Origin: Planctomycetaceae bacterium
GTDB lineage: Bacteria; Planctomycetota; Planctomycetia; Pirellulales; Thermoguttaceae
Direction: 5' to 3'
NCBI GenBank assembly: GCA_015062085.1
Contig: SUVI01000015.1
Span: 1 to 38,594 of the forward strand
DNA length: 38,594 nt
A program made the translations under genes and the position numbers. Below are positions 8,412 through 16,496 of the stretch, one piece after another. A model generated the notes under the pieces. It was not told the origin of the DNA. It did no database searches and saw only the letters and a list, made by a program, of their open reading frames with translations. Numbering within the stretch: the first letter of the stretch is position 1; each line of letters begins with the position of its first letter.

Positions 8412-9371
8412 TCACTCCTCTTCGTCGTCGAAAAACTCCTCTTCCTCTCCTGCGCCGTCTTCGGCCATTTCTTCGTCTTCGGCCATTTCTTCGTCTTCAA
8501 ATTCTTCTTCGTCTTCAAATTCTTCATCGAAGAATTCTTCGTCTTCTTCGTCGTCAAAGAAGTCGTCTTTTTCCTTTTCTGCTTTTTTGCTGCGGGAACT
8601 GCGTCGGACCTGGACCTCTTTTTCTTCGTACGGTTTTTCCATGCGGCCTTCCCAGTGCACGATCTCCTGATGCAGGATCTTCTCGCCGCGCAGGATCCAG
8701 ACCATCAGCTCGCACGGCTGGTCGAATTCCGGGCCAAGCAGCTCAAATCCGAAAGCACACGTACTGAATGGGTCTTTCTTCGACGGTGCAGCACTGACCT
8801 GAAAACGGCTTGCATGCGGAAATATCAGCGTCGTGTCCATCTCTTTCGTTTCAAGGTTTTCTGTGCGAAAACGCACGACAGTCTCACGCCGTCCCAAAAC
8901 GCCGACCCAGCCCAAGACGTTCATCGTGACCGTCGGATTTTCAAAATGAAGCGTCTTCATCAAAAAGTCGTCTTCGTCGCCCAAGTAGCAGTCGGAAATT
9001 ACGTCTTTAGGCTGATCGCCGAGCTGATCCTTACGCTCCAGCCAGCGGCTCTGAAAGAAAATGGGATTGAGATCTTCCAGGTTTTTTTTCGCTTTTTCTG
9101 AAATGGGGCGTATTTCTATCGTTGCAGACGGATGCCGATCGCACGGGTAGCCGACTTTCAGGATCCGGATCCCTTCCGGCGTCAGAATGGTCGAGATCGA
9201 TCGATCGACTTTGGAATTTCCCGGCAGGATCAGAGTACTGCTCTGTGCTTTCAGGGAATCGGCAAGGCCGAAAGAAAACGTCAGCGCCAGTCCCCAAATG
9301 CAGCAGAATACTGTAAGGGCGCGTGCACTGAGCTTCTTTGCGGAATGTGTCCGGAAATCGTTTCGTTTCAT
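8412..9371 (-). CDS. Exported protein of unknown function with acidic tail
   Basis: 319 residues from the chosen ATG at 9371, which puts a basic segment and one hydrophobic helix (signal peptide ending near LKAQ) at the N-terminus; an in-frame start at 9446 would add 25 residues before it. The middle (about 50-250) is beta-rich and matches no family I know. The last 50 or so residues are almost all D, E and F, with repeats of the type EDEEMAED, preceded by a basic stretch (RRSSRSKK). At DNA level the tail contains an 18-bp unit repeated at 8463-8498, so its length may vary. Possible roles are calcium or cation binding, or electrostatic attachment at the envelope; neither is shown. Confidence 0.75.
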   Translation of the reverse strand: MKRNDFRTHSAKKLSARALTVFCCIWGLALTFSFGLADSLKAQSSTLILPGNSKVDRSISTILTPEGIRILKVGYPCDRHPSATIEIRPISEKAKKNLEDLNPIFFQSRWLERKDQLGDQPKDVISDCYLGDEDDFLMKTLHFENPTVTMNVLGWVGVLGRRETVVRFRTENLETKEMDTTLIFPHASRFQVSAAPSKKDPFSTCAFGFELLGPEFDQPCELMVWILRGEKILHQEIVHWEGRMEKPYEEKEVQVRRSSRSKKAEKEKDDFFDDEEDEEFFDEEFEDEEEFEDEEMAEDEEMAEDGAGEEEEFFDDEEE

Positions 9372-9451
9372 GGTTTCGAGGAATTTTGAAAAAAGTGTCT
9401 GTTTTTTTTCGGAAAACGAATAGGAAGTTCTTCCATTTTCCCTCAAATTTG

Positions 9452-9490
9452 AAAAAACGCAAGCAGATTCTGGGAATTTTCTGCGTTTTT
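9452..9490 (-). terminator. Hairpin terminator between two minus-strand genes
   Basis: AAAAACGCA and TGCGTTTTT flank a 20-nt loop. It is symmetrical and could act on either strand; its position suits the end of the 9561-11969 gene. Confidence 0.65.
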
Positions 9491-9560
9491 ACGGGATTTC
9501 AGGTCCCTCTGCTGTGCATGACCGCCACAGTCCACACAAACGGACTCAAAACGGGAGCGG

Positions 9561-11969
9561 TCAGCTCTTCTTTTTCCGTCCGGACTCAAATTTCCCCGTT
9601 TCAGTCTCCAGTTTCTGCCAGAACGGATTCTGCCTGTCACCGCGAGTCCGAATGTCTTCCAAAAGGATCCGAAGATCCGGTTTCGTGTCGCGCGGAACGC
9701 GAACTTTCTTCCCGTTGACGAGAAAATTGATCGGCTGCTCAAAATCGAGCATCGAGGGCCCGACCCAAAACGTTACTTTACCTGTCGGGACGTTAACTTT
9801 CAGGGTGTTGACCGACGGGATCAGTTCGGCAGAGATCTTCGCCGGGATCGCGCTGCGGACGGGGTACTGTGCCGGCAGTACGATCGAATTCGGAGGCAGA
9901 GTTTCGACGTCAATCCACCAGAAAAAATCATCCCACGGCCGCATCGTGCGGACTTCGAATTTTTCGGGGTAGAAATTGCGTTTCTTGCGTTCCATCCAAT
10001 CAAAAAGGCGCAGAAGTTCATCCGAAAACGGCTCGTGACCACGTCCGAGGAATTCTGCGACGGTCAGATCGTACCCGTGCAGCGAGTAGCGCGACAGAAC
10101 GTTGGCGTTTCGGGTGAGGAGCTGATTATCCAGCGCACCGCAAATGAAGTAGATCGGCAGCCGGCGTACGTTGGGCCAATACTGATTGCAGTATTTGTCC
10201 GCATGTGCCGAGATCGGGATCAGGCCAGCCCACAGATCGGGGTGAGCGCATCCGATGTCCCACGCTGCGTCGCCGCCTTCGAAATGTCCCGAAAGAAAGA
10301 TCCGGTCCGTATCGATCGAGAAACGCTGCGTCACGTGATGGAGAACGTTCAGGACGGCTGCGTGTTCGCGCGCGGAGTACTCGTATTCGCGCTGGTCTTT
10401 GCTCATCCAGTCCACCGAAATGACGATGTATCCGTTTCGGCCTGCCTGACCGTAGCGGAATCCTTTGAGGTCAAAACTCCCCGTCCACCATTCCATTTCT
10501 TTCAGCGGGTCGTCTGTTTCACCGTGAAGGCAGATGATCGCAGGGTAGAGCCGAAGCGGATCGTACTCCAGAGGGAGCTGGACCCAGTACCGGATCGGCT
10601 GCTCATCGACGGTCGAGGGGGTCTGAAGCTGGAAGAAACCGTCTTTTCCCTGCCATTCCTCCTTGCCGACGCGCACCGGCGGCTTCATGTGCGAGAGGAT
10701 CGCCGAGACGATCTTCACCGATCCGGCTTCTTCCTGCCGAAATCTGCGAAAAACTTCTTCGCGGGTCAGGTCGCTTTCCGCCTCCATGTACTCCTGGATC
10801 AGCTGTCGGACACGCACGGCGGAAACTGCCGTCACGATCCGGTCCACGGCATTTTTGCTCCCCATCAGCCAGCATGTGACTGCGAGTGCCGTCCGCTGCT
10901 GAACGTCCACGCCGTCGACGTCCATCATCGATTCAAACGCCTCCATGCGCGGAAGCGTCGCGTAGTTCACCGACTCAAGGATCTCCACGAGCACCGGCTT
11001 CAGGACCTCGCGCATCTGTTCGTCTTGGAGTTCCTTCCAGCACTTCTGGATCCCTGCGATGAGTTTTTCGATACGCTCGTCCATCGCGGCAAATTCCTTC
11101 TTCATGTCGTCGACCTGAATGAGCGTTTCGCCCGCGACGCCTTTCGTCGGAAACTGCGCGAGCATTTCCTGTACCAGTGCGTACTGTCCTTTCGACTGCC
11201 GGAATTTCAGTTCATTGAGCGCACGCTTTGCGGAAAGCTGACGCACGATCGCCAAGGTCGGCGCGAGTTTCTTTTTGATCGTTTCCGCCTCCTCTCCGTC
11301 CGCCTGCTGAATGACCCGGTTCAGCTCGTACGCCGCCAGCTCATACCGTTCCGCCTGAATGAAGAACCGCGCGATCTTCTGCGCCGCTTCCACCTCCGAC
11401 CCCTTACAGAGCCGGATCGCCTGCTTTCGGAGGATCGGCAGAAGCTGCTCGACCGGAATGTTCGTCGTCGCAATGCGCATGTCCCAAATGAAATTCGTGC
11501 ATTCGATCTTCGTCCAGAACGGCGTGATCTCCGTGATACACTGGATAATGTCCCGCGGTCCCTGCATCGTCGCCATCTGGATAGTCCGGCGTCCGAATTC
11601 GTCGAACGGCTCCTCTTTCAGCAAAAGTCCCATCCCCTGGATCGCCGGACCGCTCTCGAGGATCTTCTGACGGAGAATGAATTTTTCCGGAATAACTTCC
11701 AGCTCGGAATTTGAGAAAACGTCCGCGACCTGCTTTCTCGGAACGTACGTCCGCCGTAGACCATCGTCCAGGAACACGATATTCAGCGGAACGATCTGCG
11801 ATTCCGGGCTCGCATACTGCGGGAGATCACCGAATTTCGGAAGCATTCCCTCCCGTCCGAGCAGGTGTCTGCCGTCCTTGAGCAAAATGTCGGTCGCACA
11901 GACCTCCGTGCCCATCCAAAAGCCGAAAATTGCCGTCAGTAAAACAAAAAAAACTGTGTTGGGTTTCAT
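9561..11969 (-). CDS. Large exported esterase-like protein with a non-canonical nucleophile elbow
   Basis: 802 residues. Signal peptide about 1-25. Residues about 26-170 are a beta-rich domain, 180-430 a helical, TPR-like or coiled region, and 455-680 an alpha/beta-hydrolase domain with LYPAIICLHGETDD (474-487), a DTDRIFLSGH strand-turn and a histidine in GRGHEPF near 657. At the nucleophile elbow the expected GxSxG reads G561-H-F563-E-G565: phenylalanine replaces serine. The fold therefore looks intact while classical serine-esterase chemistry looks lost. The C-terminus (about 700-802) is beta-rich. A near-consensus promoter lies about 110 bp upstream. No strong ribosome binding site precedes ATG 11969. 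Confidence 0.82.
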   Translation of the reverse strand: MKPNTVFFVLLTAIFGFWMGTEVCATDILLKDGRHLLGREGMLPKFGDLPQYASPESQIVPLNIVFLDDGLRRTYVPRKQVADVFSNSELEVIPEKFILRQKILESGPAIQGMGLLLKEEPFDEFGRRTIQMATMQGPRDIIQCITEITPFWTKIECTNFIWDMRIATTNIPVEQLLPILRKQAIRLCKGSEVEAAQKIARFFIQAERYELAAYELNRVIQQADGEEAETIKKKLAPTLAIVRQLSAKRALNELKFRQSKGQYALVQEMLAQFPTKGVAGETLIQVDDMKKEFAAMDERIEKLIAGIQKCWKELQDEQMREVLKPVLVEILESVNYATLPRMEAFESMMDVDGVDVQQRTALAVTCWLMGSKNAVDRIVTAVSAVRVRQLIQEYMEAESDLTREEVFRRFRQEEAGSVKIVSAILSHMKPPVRVGKEEWQGKDGFFQLQTPSTVDEQPIRYWVQLPLEYDPLRLYPAIICLHGETDDPLKEMEWWTGSFDLKGFRYGQAGRNGYIVISVDWMSKDQREYEYSAREHAAVLNVLHHVTQRFSIDTDRIFLSGHFEGGDAAWDIGCAHPDLWAGLIPISAHADKYCNQYWPNVRRLPIYFICGALDNQLLTRNANVLSRYSLHGYDLTVAEFLGRGHEPFSDELLRLFDWMERKKRNFYPEKFEVRTMRPWDDFFWWIDVETLPPNSIVLPAQYPVRSAIPAKISAELIPSVNTLKVNVPTGKVTFWVGPSMLDFEQPINFLVNGKKVRVPRDTKPDLRILLEDIRTRGDRQNPFWQKLETETGKFESGRKKKS

Positions 11970-11988
11970 GATCTCAGGTCGGAAAAAT

Positions 11989-12026
11989 GGTCAGGACAAA
12001 ATACGGGACCGGTCAGGACAAAATAC
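11989..12026. repeat. 16-bp direct repeat in the leader
   Basis: GGTCAGGACAAAATAC occurs at 11989-12004 and 12011-12026, a 22-bp period, in the 5' untranslated region of the esterase-like gene. Confidence 0.75.
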
Positions 12027-12078
12027 AGGCCCCAAAACTGGACCCAAAAGGAGCTTCCAAACGGACTCTCTCCGTCTG

Positions 12079-12107
12079 ATTATAGCGGGATCCAAGAAAA
12101 AAGTCAA
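12079..12107 (-). promoter_or_regulatory. Sigma70-type promoter of the 9561-11969 gene
   Basis: On the minus strand TTGACT (12107-12102), a 17-bp spacer, then TATAAT (12084-12079). Predicted leader about 100 nt. Confidence 0.85.
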
Positions 12108-12411
12108 GAATAAAAAAGTACGCAGACGATTTTTTTGCCTGAAAGACGAAAATTTCGTTTCCGCCGGAAGCTCCGTACGGATCCGCTTGAGACCGCTGCA
12201 AAAAACACAGAACGGCTCACAGAACGGCTCACAGAACGGATGCCGGCTGCGAGCTTGCCCCGGGCGACCTTTCGTATGGTCAGATGCCCGCAGTAACGCG
12301 TCAGGACTCTATGTCAGGAACTGCGCGTCATGAGCAGATCACGGAGCGTATCCGTCCGGCCCCGGGATCCTTTGCCGAGCACGGCTCGTTGACCGATCCT
12401 GTCCGTAAGCG
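12108..12411. other. Intergenic region downstream of fliP with a 12-bp repeat
   Basis: It holds CAGAACGGCTCA repeated about 2.7 times (12208-12240). No gene and no U-tract terminator for fliP could be recognised. Confidence 0.5.
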
Positions 12412-13587
12412 TCAGAAACTCACCAAAAGCATTTCCACGACGAGACGCCAACCGTCGGCGAGCACGAAAAGGAGGAGTTTGAACGGCAGCGAGACCATCG
12501 TCGGCGGGAGCATGAACATTCCCATCGAAACGAGGATCGACGAAACCAGAAGATCGATCACCAGCATCGGGATCAGAAGCTGAACGCCAATGAGGAACGC
12601 CGTCTTCAGCTCACTGAGCATGAATGCAGGAAGCAGGACCTGAAGCGGAACATCGTCCGCAGTGTACTCGGCGAGACGCGATTCATCCGGCGGCGTGGAA
12701 CTGCTGCGCCAGAAAAGGAGGATCTCTTCCGTATTCCCGGTCCGTTCCAGCTGATGTGCCATGAAAGAACGGATCGGCGCGGCCCCGGCTTTAAACGCCT
12801 CCTCTGAAGTAAGCCGTCCCTCCTGGTACGGGACCACCCCCTCATGCCACGTCCGTTCCCACGTCGGATACATGATGAAGAGCGTCATGAAAAGCGCAAG
12901 CGCCGCCAAGATCTGCGTCCCTGGGATCCCCTGCGTGCCGAAACCGTGACGCAGGATCGAAAGAACTACGAAAATACGCACGAAACTCGTCGTCATCATC
13001 AGGAAAGCGGGCACCAGACTCAACGCACTCAGCACCAGCATCGAGATCACCGACCCCTGGATCCGCTCCGGTCCCGTCCAGTACGACGGTGAAAAAACGG
13101 ACTCCTCTGAAACCTCCGGCGCATTCACCGGCACTGGCGCGTTCGCTGACTCTGAAACCGCCACGGGCTCCCTTTCACCCGGAAGACTTTCATGCAGGGC
13201 TGCGGCAGGATACGGACTCGAAGACGGAGCGTCCGACGGAACTGCAAGCGGAAACTCTGCCGGAAGCGTTTCGGAAGCCGCTGGTTTCAGCTCCGAAAAA
13301 ACAGGCGGTTTTTCTGCCGTCTGACTCACAGTACCGTTCGCCGCAGTACCGTTCGCCGCAGCGGCATTCTCCGGGAAAAGAGGCGGAACGTGCTGAAAAT
13401 CGACAGTCTGCCATTCCGGACAAGGAGTCGGCCGCGGAATGGATAGCGTCTCGGAACTCTCCGCCAAAAGTACAGCCGGAATGAATAAAAAAAGTGCGAA
13501 AAACACACGAAAAATCTGTTTTCGCAGCGTCATTCCCGCTCTTCTCGAAAATTCAGAGATCCTCATGGATCCGCTCTCCATCCTCAC
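12412..13587 (-). CDS. fliP: Flagellar type III export protein FliP with long N-terminal extension
   Basis: 391 residues; FliP is usually about 245. Residues about 178-391 are the FliP core: LVPAFLMMTTSFVRIFVVLS, then IPGTQILAALALFMTLFIM, LPAFMLSELKTAFLIGVQLLIPMLVIDLLVSS and a final VSLPFKLLLFVLADGW segment. FliP forms the inner-membrane export gate with FliQ and FliR. Residues about 22-42 form a signal-type helix and 45-175 a Pro/Ala/Ser/Glu-rich linker with no recognised domain, containing a duplicated ANGTA segment from a 15-bp repeat (13331-13360). The likely GTG start at 13587 overlaps the fliO stop as GTGA and has AAAGGGA 6 bp upstream; ATG 13581 is an alternative. No fliQ, fliR or flhB follows. 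Confidence 0.93.
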   Translation of the reverse strand: MRMESGSMRISEFSRRAGMTLRKQIFRVFFALFLFIPAVLLAESSETLSIPRPTPCPEWQTVDFQHVPPLFPENAAAANGTAANGTVSQTAEKPPVFSELKPAASETLPAEFPLAVPSDAPSSSPYPAAALHESLPGEREPVAVSESANAPVPVNAPEVSEESVFSPSYWTGPERIQGSVISMLVLSALSLVPAFLMMTTSFVRIFVVLSILRHGFGTQGIPGTQILAALALFMTLFIMYPTWERTWHEGVVPYQEGRLTSEEAFKAGAAPIRSFMAHQLERTGNTEEILLFWRSSSTPPDESRLAEYTADDVPLQVLLPAFMLSELKTAFLIGVQLLIPMLVIDLLVSSILVSMGMFMLPPTMVSLPFKLLLFVLADGWRLVVEMLLVSF

Positions 13588-14141
13588 GCCCCATCCCTTT
13601 CCGCCTCTTTCTTCACTCGCGGAGCAGCCGTCCCAAGCACTTCACCATGACAGCACCGTGTCAGCCGGTCCACTTCCTCCGGATCATCGATCTCTCCGAT
13701 CCGATCGACGCCGTTTTGGGAAACGGAAACGAGAAACAGTTTCTGTCCGCATCGCATCAAACAGATCTGTTGCCTGTGCATGAAACGAGCTTTTCCAAGG
13801 ATCTCGAAAACGTCCGAAGTTAGTTCCCGTTCACGAGGCGAAAACTTTTTCAGGATCAGGATCAGGACCATGAAGAGGAGCGTCACGATACCGATAGAAA
13901 ACAGCATCTCGCGTACCCCGTTGGAAAGCACGACCGAACTTCCCGCCTCACCATCCTCTTTTGGTTCGGAAGCAGAGACTTTTTTTTCCAAAAACCCTTG
14001 AGCAGACGCACCGCCAGAGGTCGAGACGCCCGCCGCCGATTCCTGAGCCCAAAGGGAGTCTGCCGCCAGGAAAGGAGATCCTCCTGAAAAAAGGATGAAA
14101 AAAATCCCCAAAACCCCCAAATTGAAAATCCGACGATACAT
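13584..14141 (-). CDS. fliO: FliO-like flagellar biosynthesis protein
   Basis: 185 residues. A signal-type helix (about 8-28), a Ser/Gly-rich exported linker, one transmembrane helix (about 80-97, MLFSIGIVTLLFMVLILIL), and a cytoplasmic domain with the FliO pattern: a charged segment, then EILGKARFMHRQQICLMRCGQKLFLVSVSQNGV. FliO helps assemble or stabilise the FliP ring. Its position directly upstream of, and overlapping, fliP supports the call beyond sequence alone. The start has GGTGGAG 7 bp upstream, and a consensus promoter lies about 75 bp before it. Confidence 0.85.
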   Translation of the reverse strand: MYRRIFNLGVLGIFFILFSGGSPFLAADSLWAQESAAGVSTSGGASAQGFLEKKVSASEPKEDGEAGSSVVLSNGVREMLFSIGIVTLLFMVLILILKKFSPRERELTSDVFEILGKARFMHRQQICLMRCGQKLFLVSVSQNGVDRIGEIDDPEEVDRLTRCCHGEVLGTAAPRVKKEAERDGA

Positions 14142-14217
14142 AAAATCTCCACCTCTCCCTGCGGTCCCATCTTCGAGATCCGAAAATCAGACCAATGCTC
14201 AAACGTCATCCATCCAA

Positions 14218-14251
14218 ATTATACTCAATCAAAAATTGAATGTCAAGGGGG
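14218..14251 (-). promoter_or_regulatory. Consensus promoter of fliO-fliP
   Basis: On the minus strand a five-C tract abuts TTGACA (14246-14241), a 17-bp spacer, then TATAAT (14223-14218): a perfect match to the housekeeping consensus. A sigma70-type promoter on flagellar genes implies constitutive rather than sigma28/sigma54 control. Confidence 0.92.
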
Positions 14252-14325
14252 ATGGCGGCCGATTTAGGAAAATTCAAAACAGAAAGAGTGACGCCAGACA
14301 AACGGTTGCCAGCACACACATACAA

Positions 14326-14361
14326 AGATCCCGCAAGAAGTCTAGATCTTTTGCGGGATCT
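14326..14361 (-). terminator. Hairpin terminator after rpmB
   Basis: AGATCCCGCAA and TTGCGGGATCT form a perfect 11-bp stem with a 14-nt loop, 56 bp beyond the rpmB stop. The T-tract is weak on both strands, so termination efficiency is uncertain. Confidence 0.65.
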
Positions 14362-14416
14362 GTTTATTCTCGAAACCGGTCAGACCGACACGGAAAGAAG
14401 CGCAGGAGGCAATCTT

Positions 14417-14686
14417 TTATTTTTTCGTCGCCTCAACGAGTTTGAACGGAGCAGCCTTGACGACGCGGGTGACAGCGCCGCTCTTCAGGCACTGCGCACA
14501 AATGCACACGGTCTTGTGCGTACCGTTTTCCGTGGAAATACGAACGTTGCGAAGATTCGGTTTGAAAACACGACGCGTGATGCCGGTCACTTTCGTACCG
14601 ACACCGCCGAGATACTTGGCGCGACCGCGAGTCTGGACAACATTACCGACCTGCTTTCCCTTACCGCAAAAGCTACAAACTGCCAT
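14417..14686 (-). CDS. rpmB: 50S ribosomal protein L28
   Basis: 89 residues. The N-terminus has CSFCGKGKQVGN with C4xxC7, the centre has FKPNLRNVRI, and a second cysteine pair lies in the CICAQC segment; this is the zinc-binding form of L28. The start has a perfect AAGGAGG site. L28 is part of the large ribosomal subunit. The gene is monocistronic, with its own promoter and terminator. No rpmG lies next to it, unlike in Escherichia coli. Confidence 0.97.
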   Translation of the reverse strand: MAVCSFCGKGKQVGNVVQTRGRAKYLGGVGTKVTGITRRVFKPNLRNVRISTENGTHKTVCICAQCLKSGAVTRVVKAAPFKLVEATKK

Positions 14687-14765
14687 TGCACTTCCTCCTT
14701 AAGTTTTTATGTTTCGTTTCGGTGTTTCTCAACAACCGGTTCATCATATTTCAACATGACGCACT

Positions 14766-14793
14766 ATTTTACACGAAATCGCAAGACTTTCAA
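14766..14793 (-). promoter_or_regulatory. Promoter of rpmB
   Basis: Minus strand TTGAAA (14793-14788), 16-bp spacer, TAAAAT (14771-14766). A run of seven G (C7 at 14795-14801 on the plus strand) sits one base upstream of the -35. Confidence 0.75.
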
Positions 14794-14822
14794 GCCCCCC
14801 CTTTCCTTTTTTCTTCATTAAT

Positions 14823-14854
14823 TCACAAAAAAATCGACGATTTGTGATTTTTTT
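14823..14854 (+). terminator. Orphan hairpin with T-tract upstream of the 15092 promoters
   Basis: TCACAAA and TTTGTGA pair and are followed by seven T on the plus strand. No plus-strand gene precedes it; it may insulate the following promoters from read-through, or be chance. Confidence 0.45.
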
Positions 14855-14856
14855 AC

Positions 14857-14885
14857 TTGACAAAAAACGCGCAAAGCGTTAAAAT
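14857..14885 (+). promoter_or_regulatory. Upstream promoter of the 15092 gene
   Basis: TTGACA, 17-bp spacer, TAAAAT. Confidence 0.8.
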
Positions 14886-14960
14886 CTCCGTTTTTTTGAC
14901 GTCTTGGAAATTTTTTTCAACTTTTTTTCTGATTCTTCCCTTTTGCAGGGGGGCGGGGAG

Positions 14961-14989
14961 TTGACGCAAAAGTATTTCTGGTTTAAAAT
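14961..14989 (+). promoter_or_regulatory. Downstream promoter of the 15092 gene
   Basis: TTGACG, 17-bp spacer, TAAAAT, preceded by a G-rich tract (14947-14960). With the site about 100 bp upstream it makes a tandem pair. Confidence 0.75.
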
Positions 14990-15091
14990 AGATGAAATGA
15001 TTTTTTACAGAGTGCGTTTTCCGGTGCGCTTTTTCCCGCATCGCTCAAAATGCCGTTTTTATTGACCAAGAAAAAAGACGCAGGTAAAAAT

Positions 15092-16171
15092 ATGACGAAA
15101 ACTAAATTTGGTTTCATTTTCATCGCACTTCTGGCCATGTTCCTCTTCACGGCCGAAAGCGTGATAGTCCCGTCGTTCTGTACCGCGCAGGACGAATACG
15201 ATGAAGAGTATTCCGACGAAGAATACGACGAAGACGCTGAAGACGCTGAAGAAGAAGATGAAGACGGCGCCGGCGCTCGAGGTTCGGACGAAGATCCCGA
15301 CGCAGAGAACGAAGAAGGATACAGTGACGAAGACGAAGATTTCGATCCCGACGCTCCCCTACCCGAGCCGAAACGCGTCAGCGGTACGAAACTCGAAACG
15401 AAAGACCACGTTCTCCTCTCCGCGACCTACTATCCCGGAAACCGCGGTAAAAAGAGCGTCCCGGTCATCCTGCTGCACGACTGGACCGGAAACCGTGAAG
15501 ATGTGGAAGTCCTCGCACAGGAACTCCAAAGGATCGGCTGTGCCGTTCTGATCCCCGACCTGCGCGGACACGGACGCAGCAACAGAATGCTCGTCAGCCC
15601 GGAAAAAACGCGGACCTTTGAAGCCGGCGCAAAAATCAAATTCGACGACCTGAAAGAGATCGTTCAGTACGACCTGCCATGCTTGAAACGTTTCCTGATG
15701 CAGCAAAACAATGCAGGCCGCCTGAATATCGATAAACTCTGTGTCGGCGGCGTCGGCTACGGCGGAATGGCCGCGGCATACTTCGCAAATCAAGACTGGA
15801 ACCCCATGGTCCGCCGCAAGAAGGCGAATCCGTCGGCCGGTGATGTGAAGGGTTTCTTCATCGTCTCGCCGCCGAAAAACGTCAAGGGCATCCGCTTCAT
15901 CGATACGCTCACCTATCCGAACTGGCGCGAGTCGGCTTCCTGTATCGTCATCGGAAACACGAAAGGCAAAAAACTCGTTAAGGCGATGGAGACCCAAGTC
16001 AAAAAAGCCTGCGGAAGAGACGCGATGGAACGATGCTGGTTCCGCAGTTACGATGTCGACGGTACCGGCGCGGACATGATCCAAGACCCCGATTCCGATG
16101 CCGTTCTGGACATCACGGCTTTCGTTGAGCTGCGGTGCATCAAGCGCGACATTCTCTGGAAGAGCCGGTAG
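15092..16171 (+). CDS. Exported alpha/beta-hydrolase-like protein with acidic linker, nucleophile Ser absent
   Basis: 359 residues from ATG 15092, chosen because it puts the signal peptide (about 6-32) at the N-terminus; ATG 15050 would add 14 polar residues. Residues about 33-86 are mostly D and E, a flexible acidic linker. Residues about 95-350 form an alpha/beta-hydrolase: VPVILLHDWTGN (oxyanion turn), VLIPDLRGHGRS, and an elbow reading G220-V-G222-Y-G224-G, where glycine stands in place of the catalytic serine. I recall planctomycete relatives with a similarly altered elbow, so this may be family-wide rather than a local mutation. It may therefore bind rather than hydrolyse its ligand. 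Envelope or extracellular location is inferred. Confidence 0.8.
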   Translation: MTKTKFGFIFIALLAMFLFTAESVIVPSFCTAQDEYDEEYSDEEYDEDAEDAEEEDEDGAGARGSDEDPDAENEEGYSDEDEDFDPDAPLPEPKRVSGTKLETKDHVLLSATYYPGNRGKKSVPVILLHDWTGNREDVEVLAQELQRIGCAVLIPDLRGHGRSNRMLVSPEKTRTFEAGAKIKFDDLKEIVQYDLPCLKRFLMQQNNAGRLNIDKLCVGGVGYGGMAAAYFANQDWNPMVRRKKANPSAGDVKGFFIVSPPKNVKGIRFIDTLTYPNWRESASCIVIGNTKGKKLVKAMETQVKKACGRDAMERCWFRSYDVDGTGADMIQDPDSDAVLDITAFVELRCIKRDILWKSR

Positions 16172-16180
16172 GTAAAAAAT

Positions 16181-16230
16181 TTGCGAATTATGAATTCTGG
16201 ATCTTCGAATTTCAGGTTCATAATTCGCAA
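16181..16230. repeat. 14-bp perfect inverted repeat downstream of the 15092 gene
   Basis: TTGCGAATTATGAA (16181-16194) and TTCATAATTCGCAA (16217-16230) with a 22-nt loop, 9 bp after the stop codon. There is no T-tract; it may protect mRNA ends or terminate inefficiently, or be a small palindromic element. Confidence 0.75.
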
Positions 16231-16245
16231 TTCCAGATACTGTCC

Positions 16246-16496
16246 TTTAATTCCCAATCCGGTCGATTAATTCCTGATCCGGTCGATTAATTCCCGATCC
16301 GGTCGATTAATTCCTGATCCGGTCGATTAATTCCTGATCCGGTCGATTAATTCCTGATCCGGTCGATTAATTCCCGATCCGGTCGATTAATTCCTGATCC
16401 GGTCGATTAATTCCTGATCCGGTCGATTAATTCCTGATCCGGTCGATTAATTCCCGATCCGATCGATTCCCGAGCCGGTCGATTCCCGATCCGATC
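16246..16496. repeat. 20-bp tandem array
   Basis: Ten exact-length copies of GGTCGATTAATTCCTGATCC lie at 16261-16460, differing only by C/T at one position (CCTG or CCCG), with a partial copy before and shortened 16-bp copies lacking the TTAA segment after (16461-16496). The array ends 37 bp before the start codon at 16534, so it is in the promoter/leader region of the oxidoreductase gene. No ordinary promoter is visible between array and gene. Confidence 0.97.

Noticed and set aside
10035..11714. A 559-codon plus-strand frame antisense to the esterase-like gene
   Set aside because: Its product is Arg/His/Asp-rich shadow sequence; the minus-strand frame has a signal peptide, recognisable domains, promoter and terminator.
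16246..16496. CRISPR array or iteron-type replication origin
   Set aside because: No spacers; no replication initiator gene, DnaA boxes or plasmid genes nearby.
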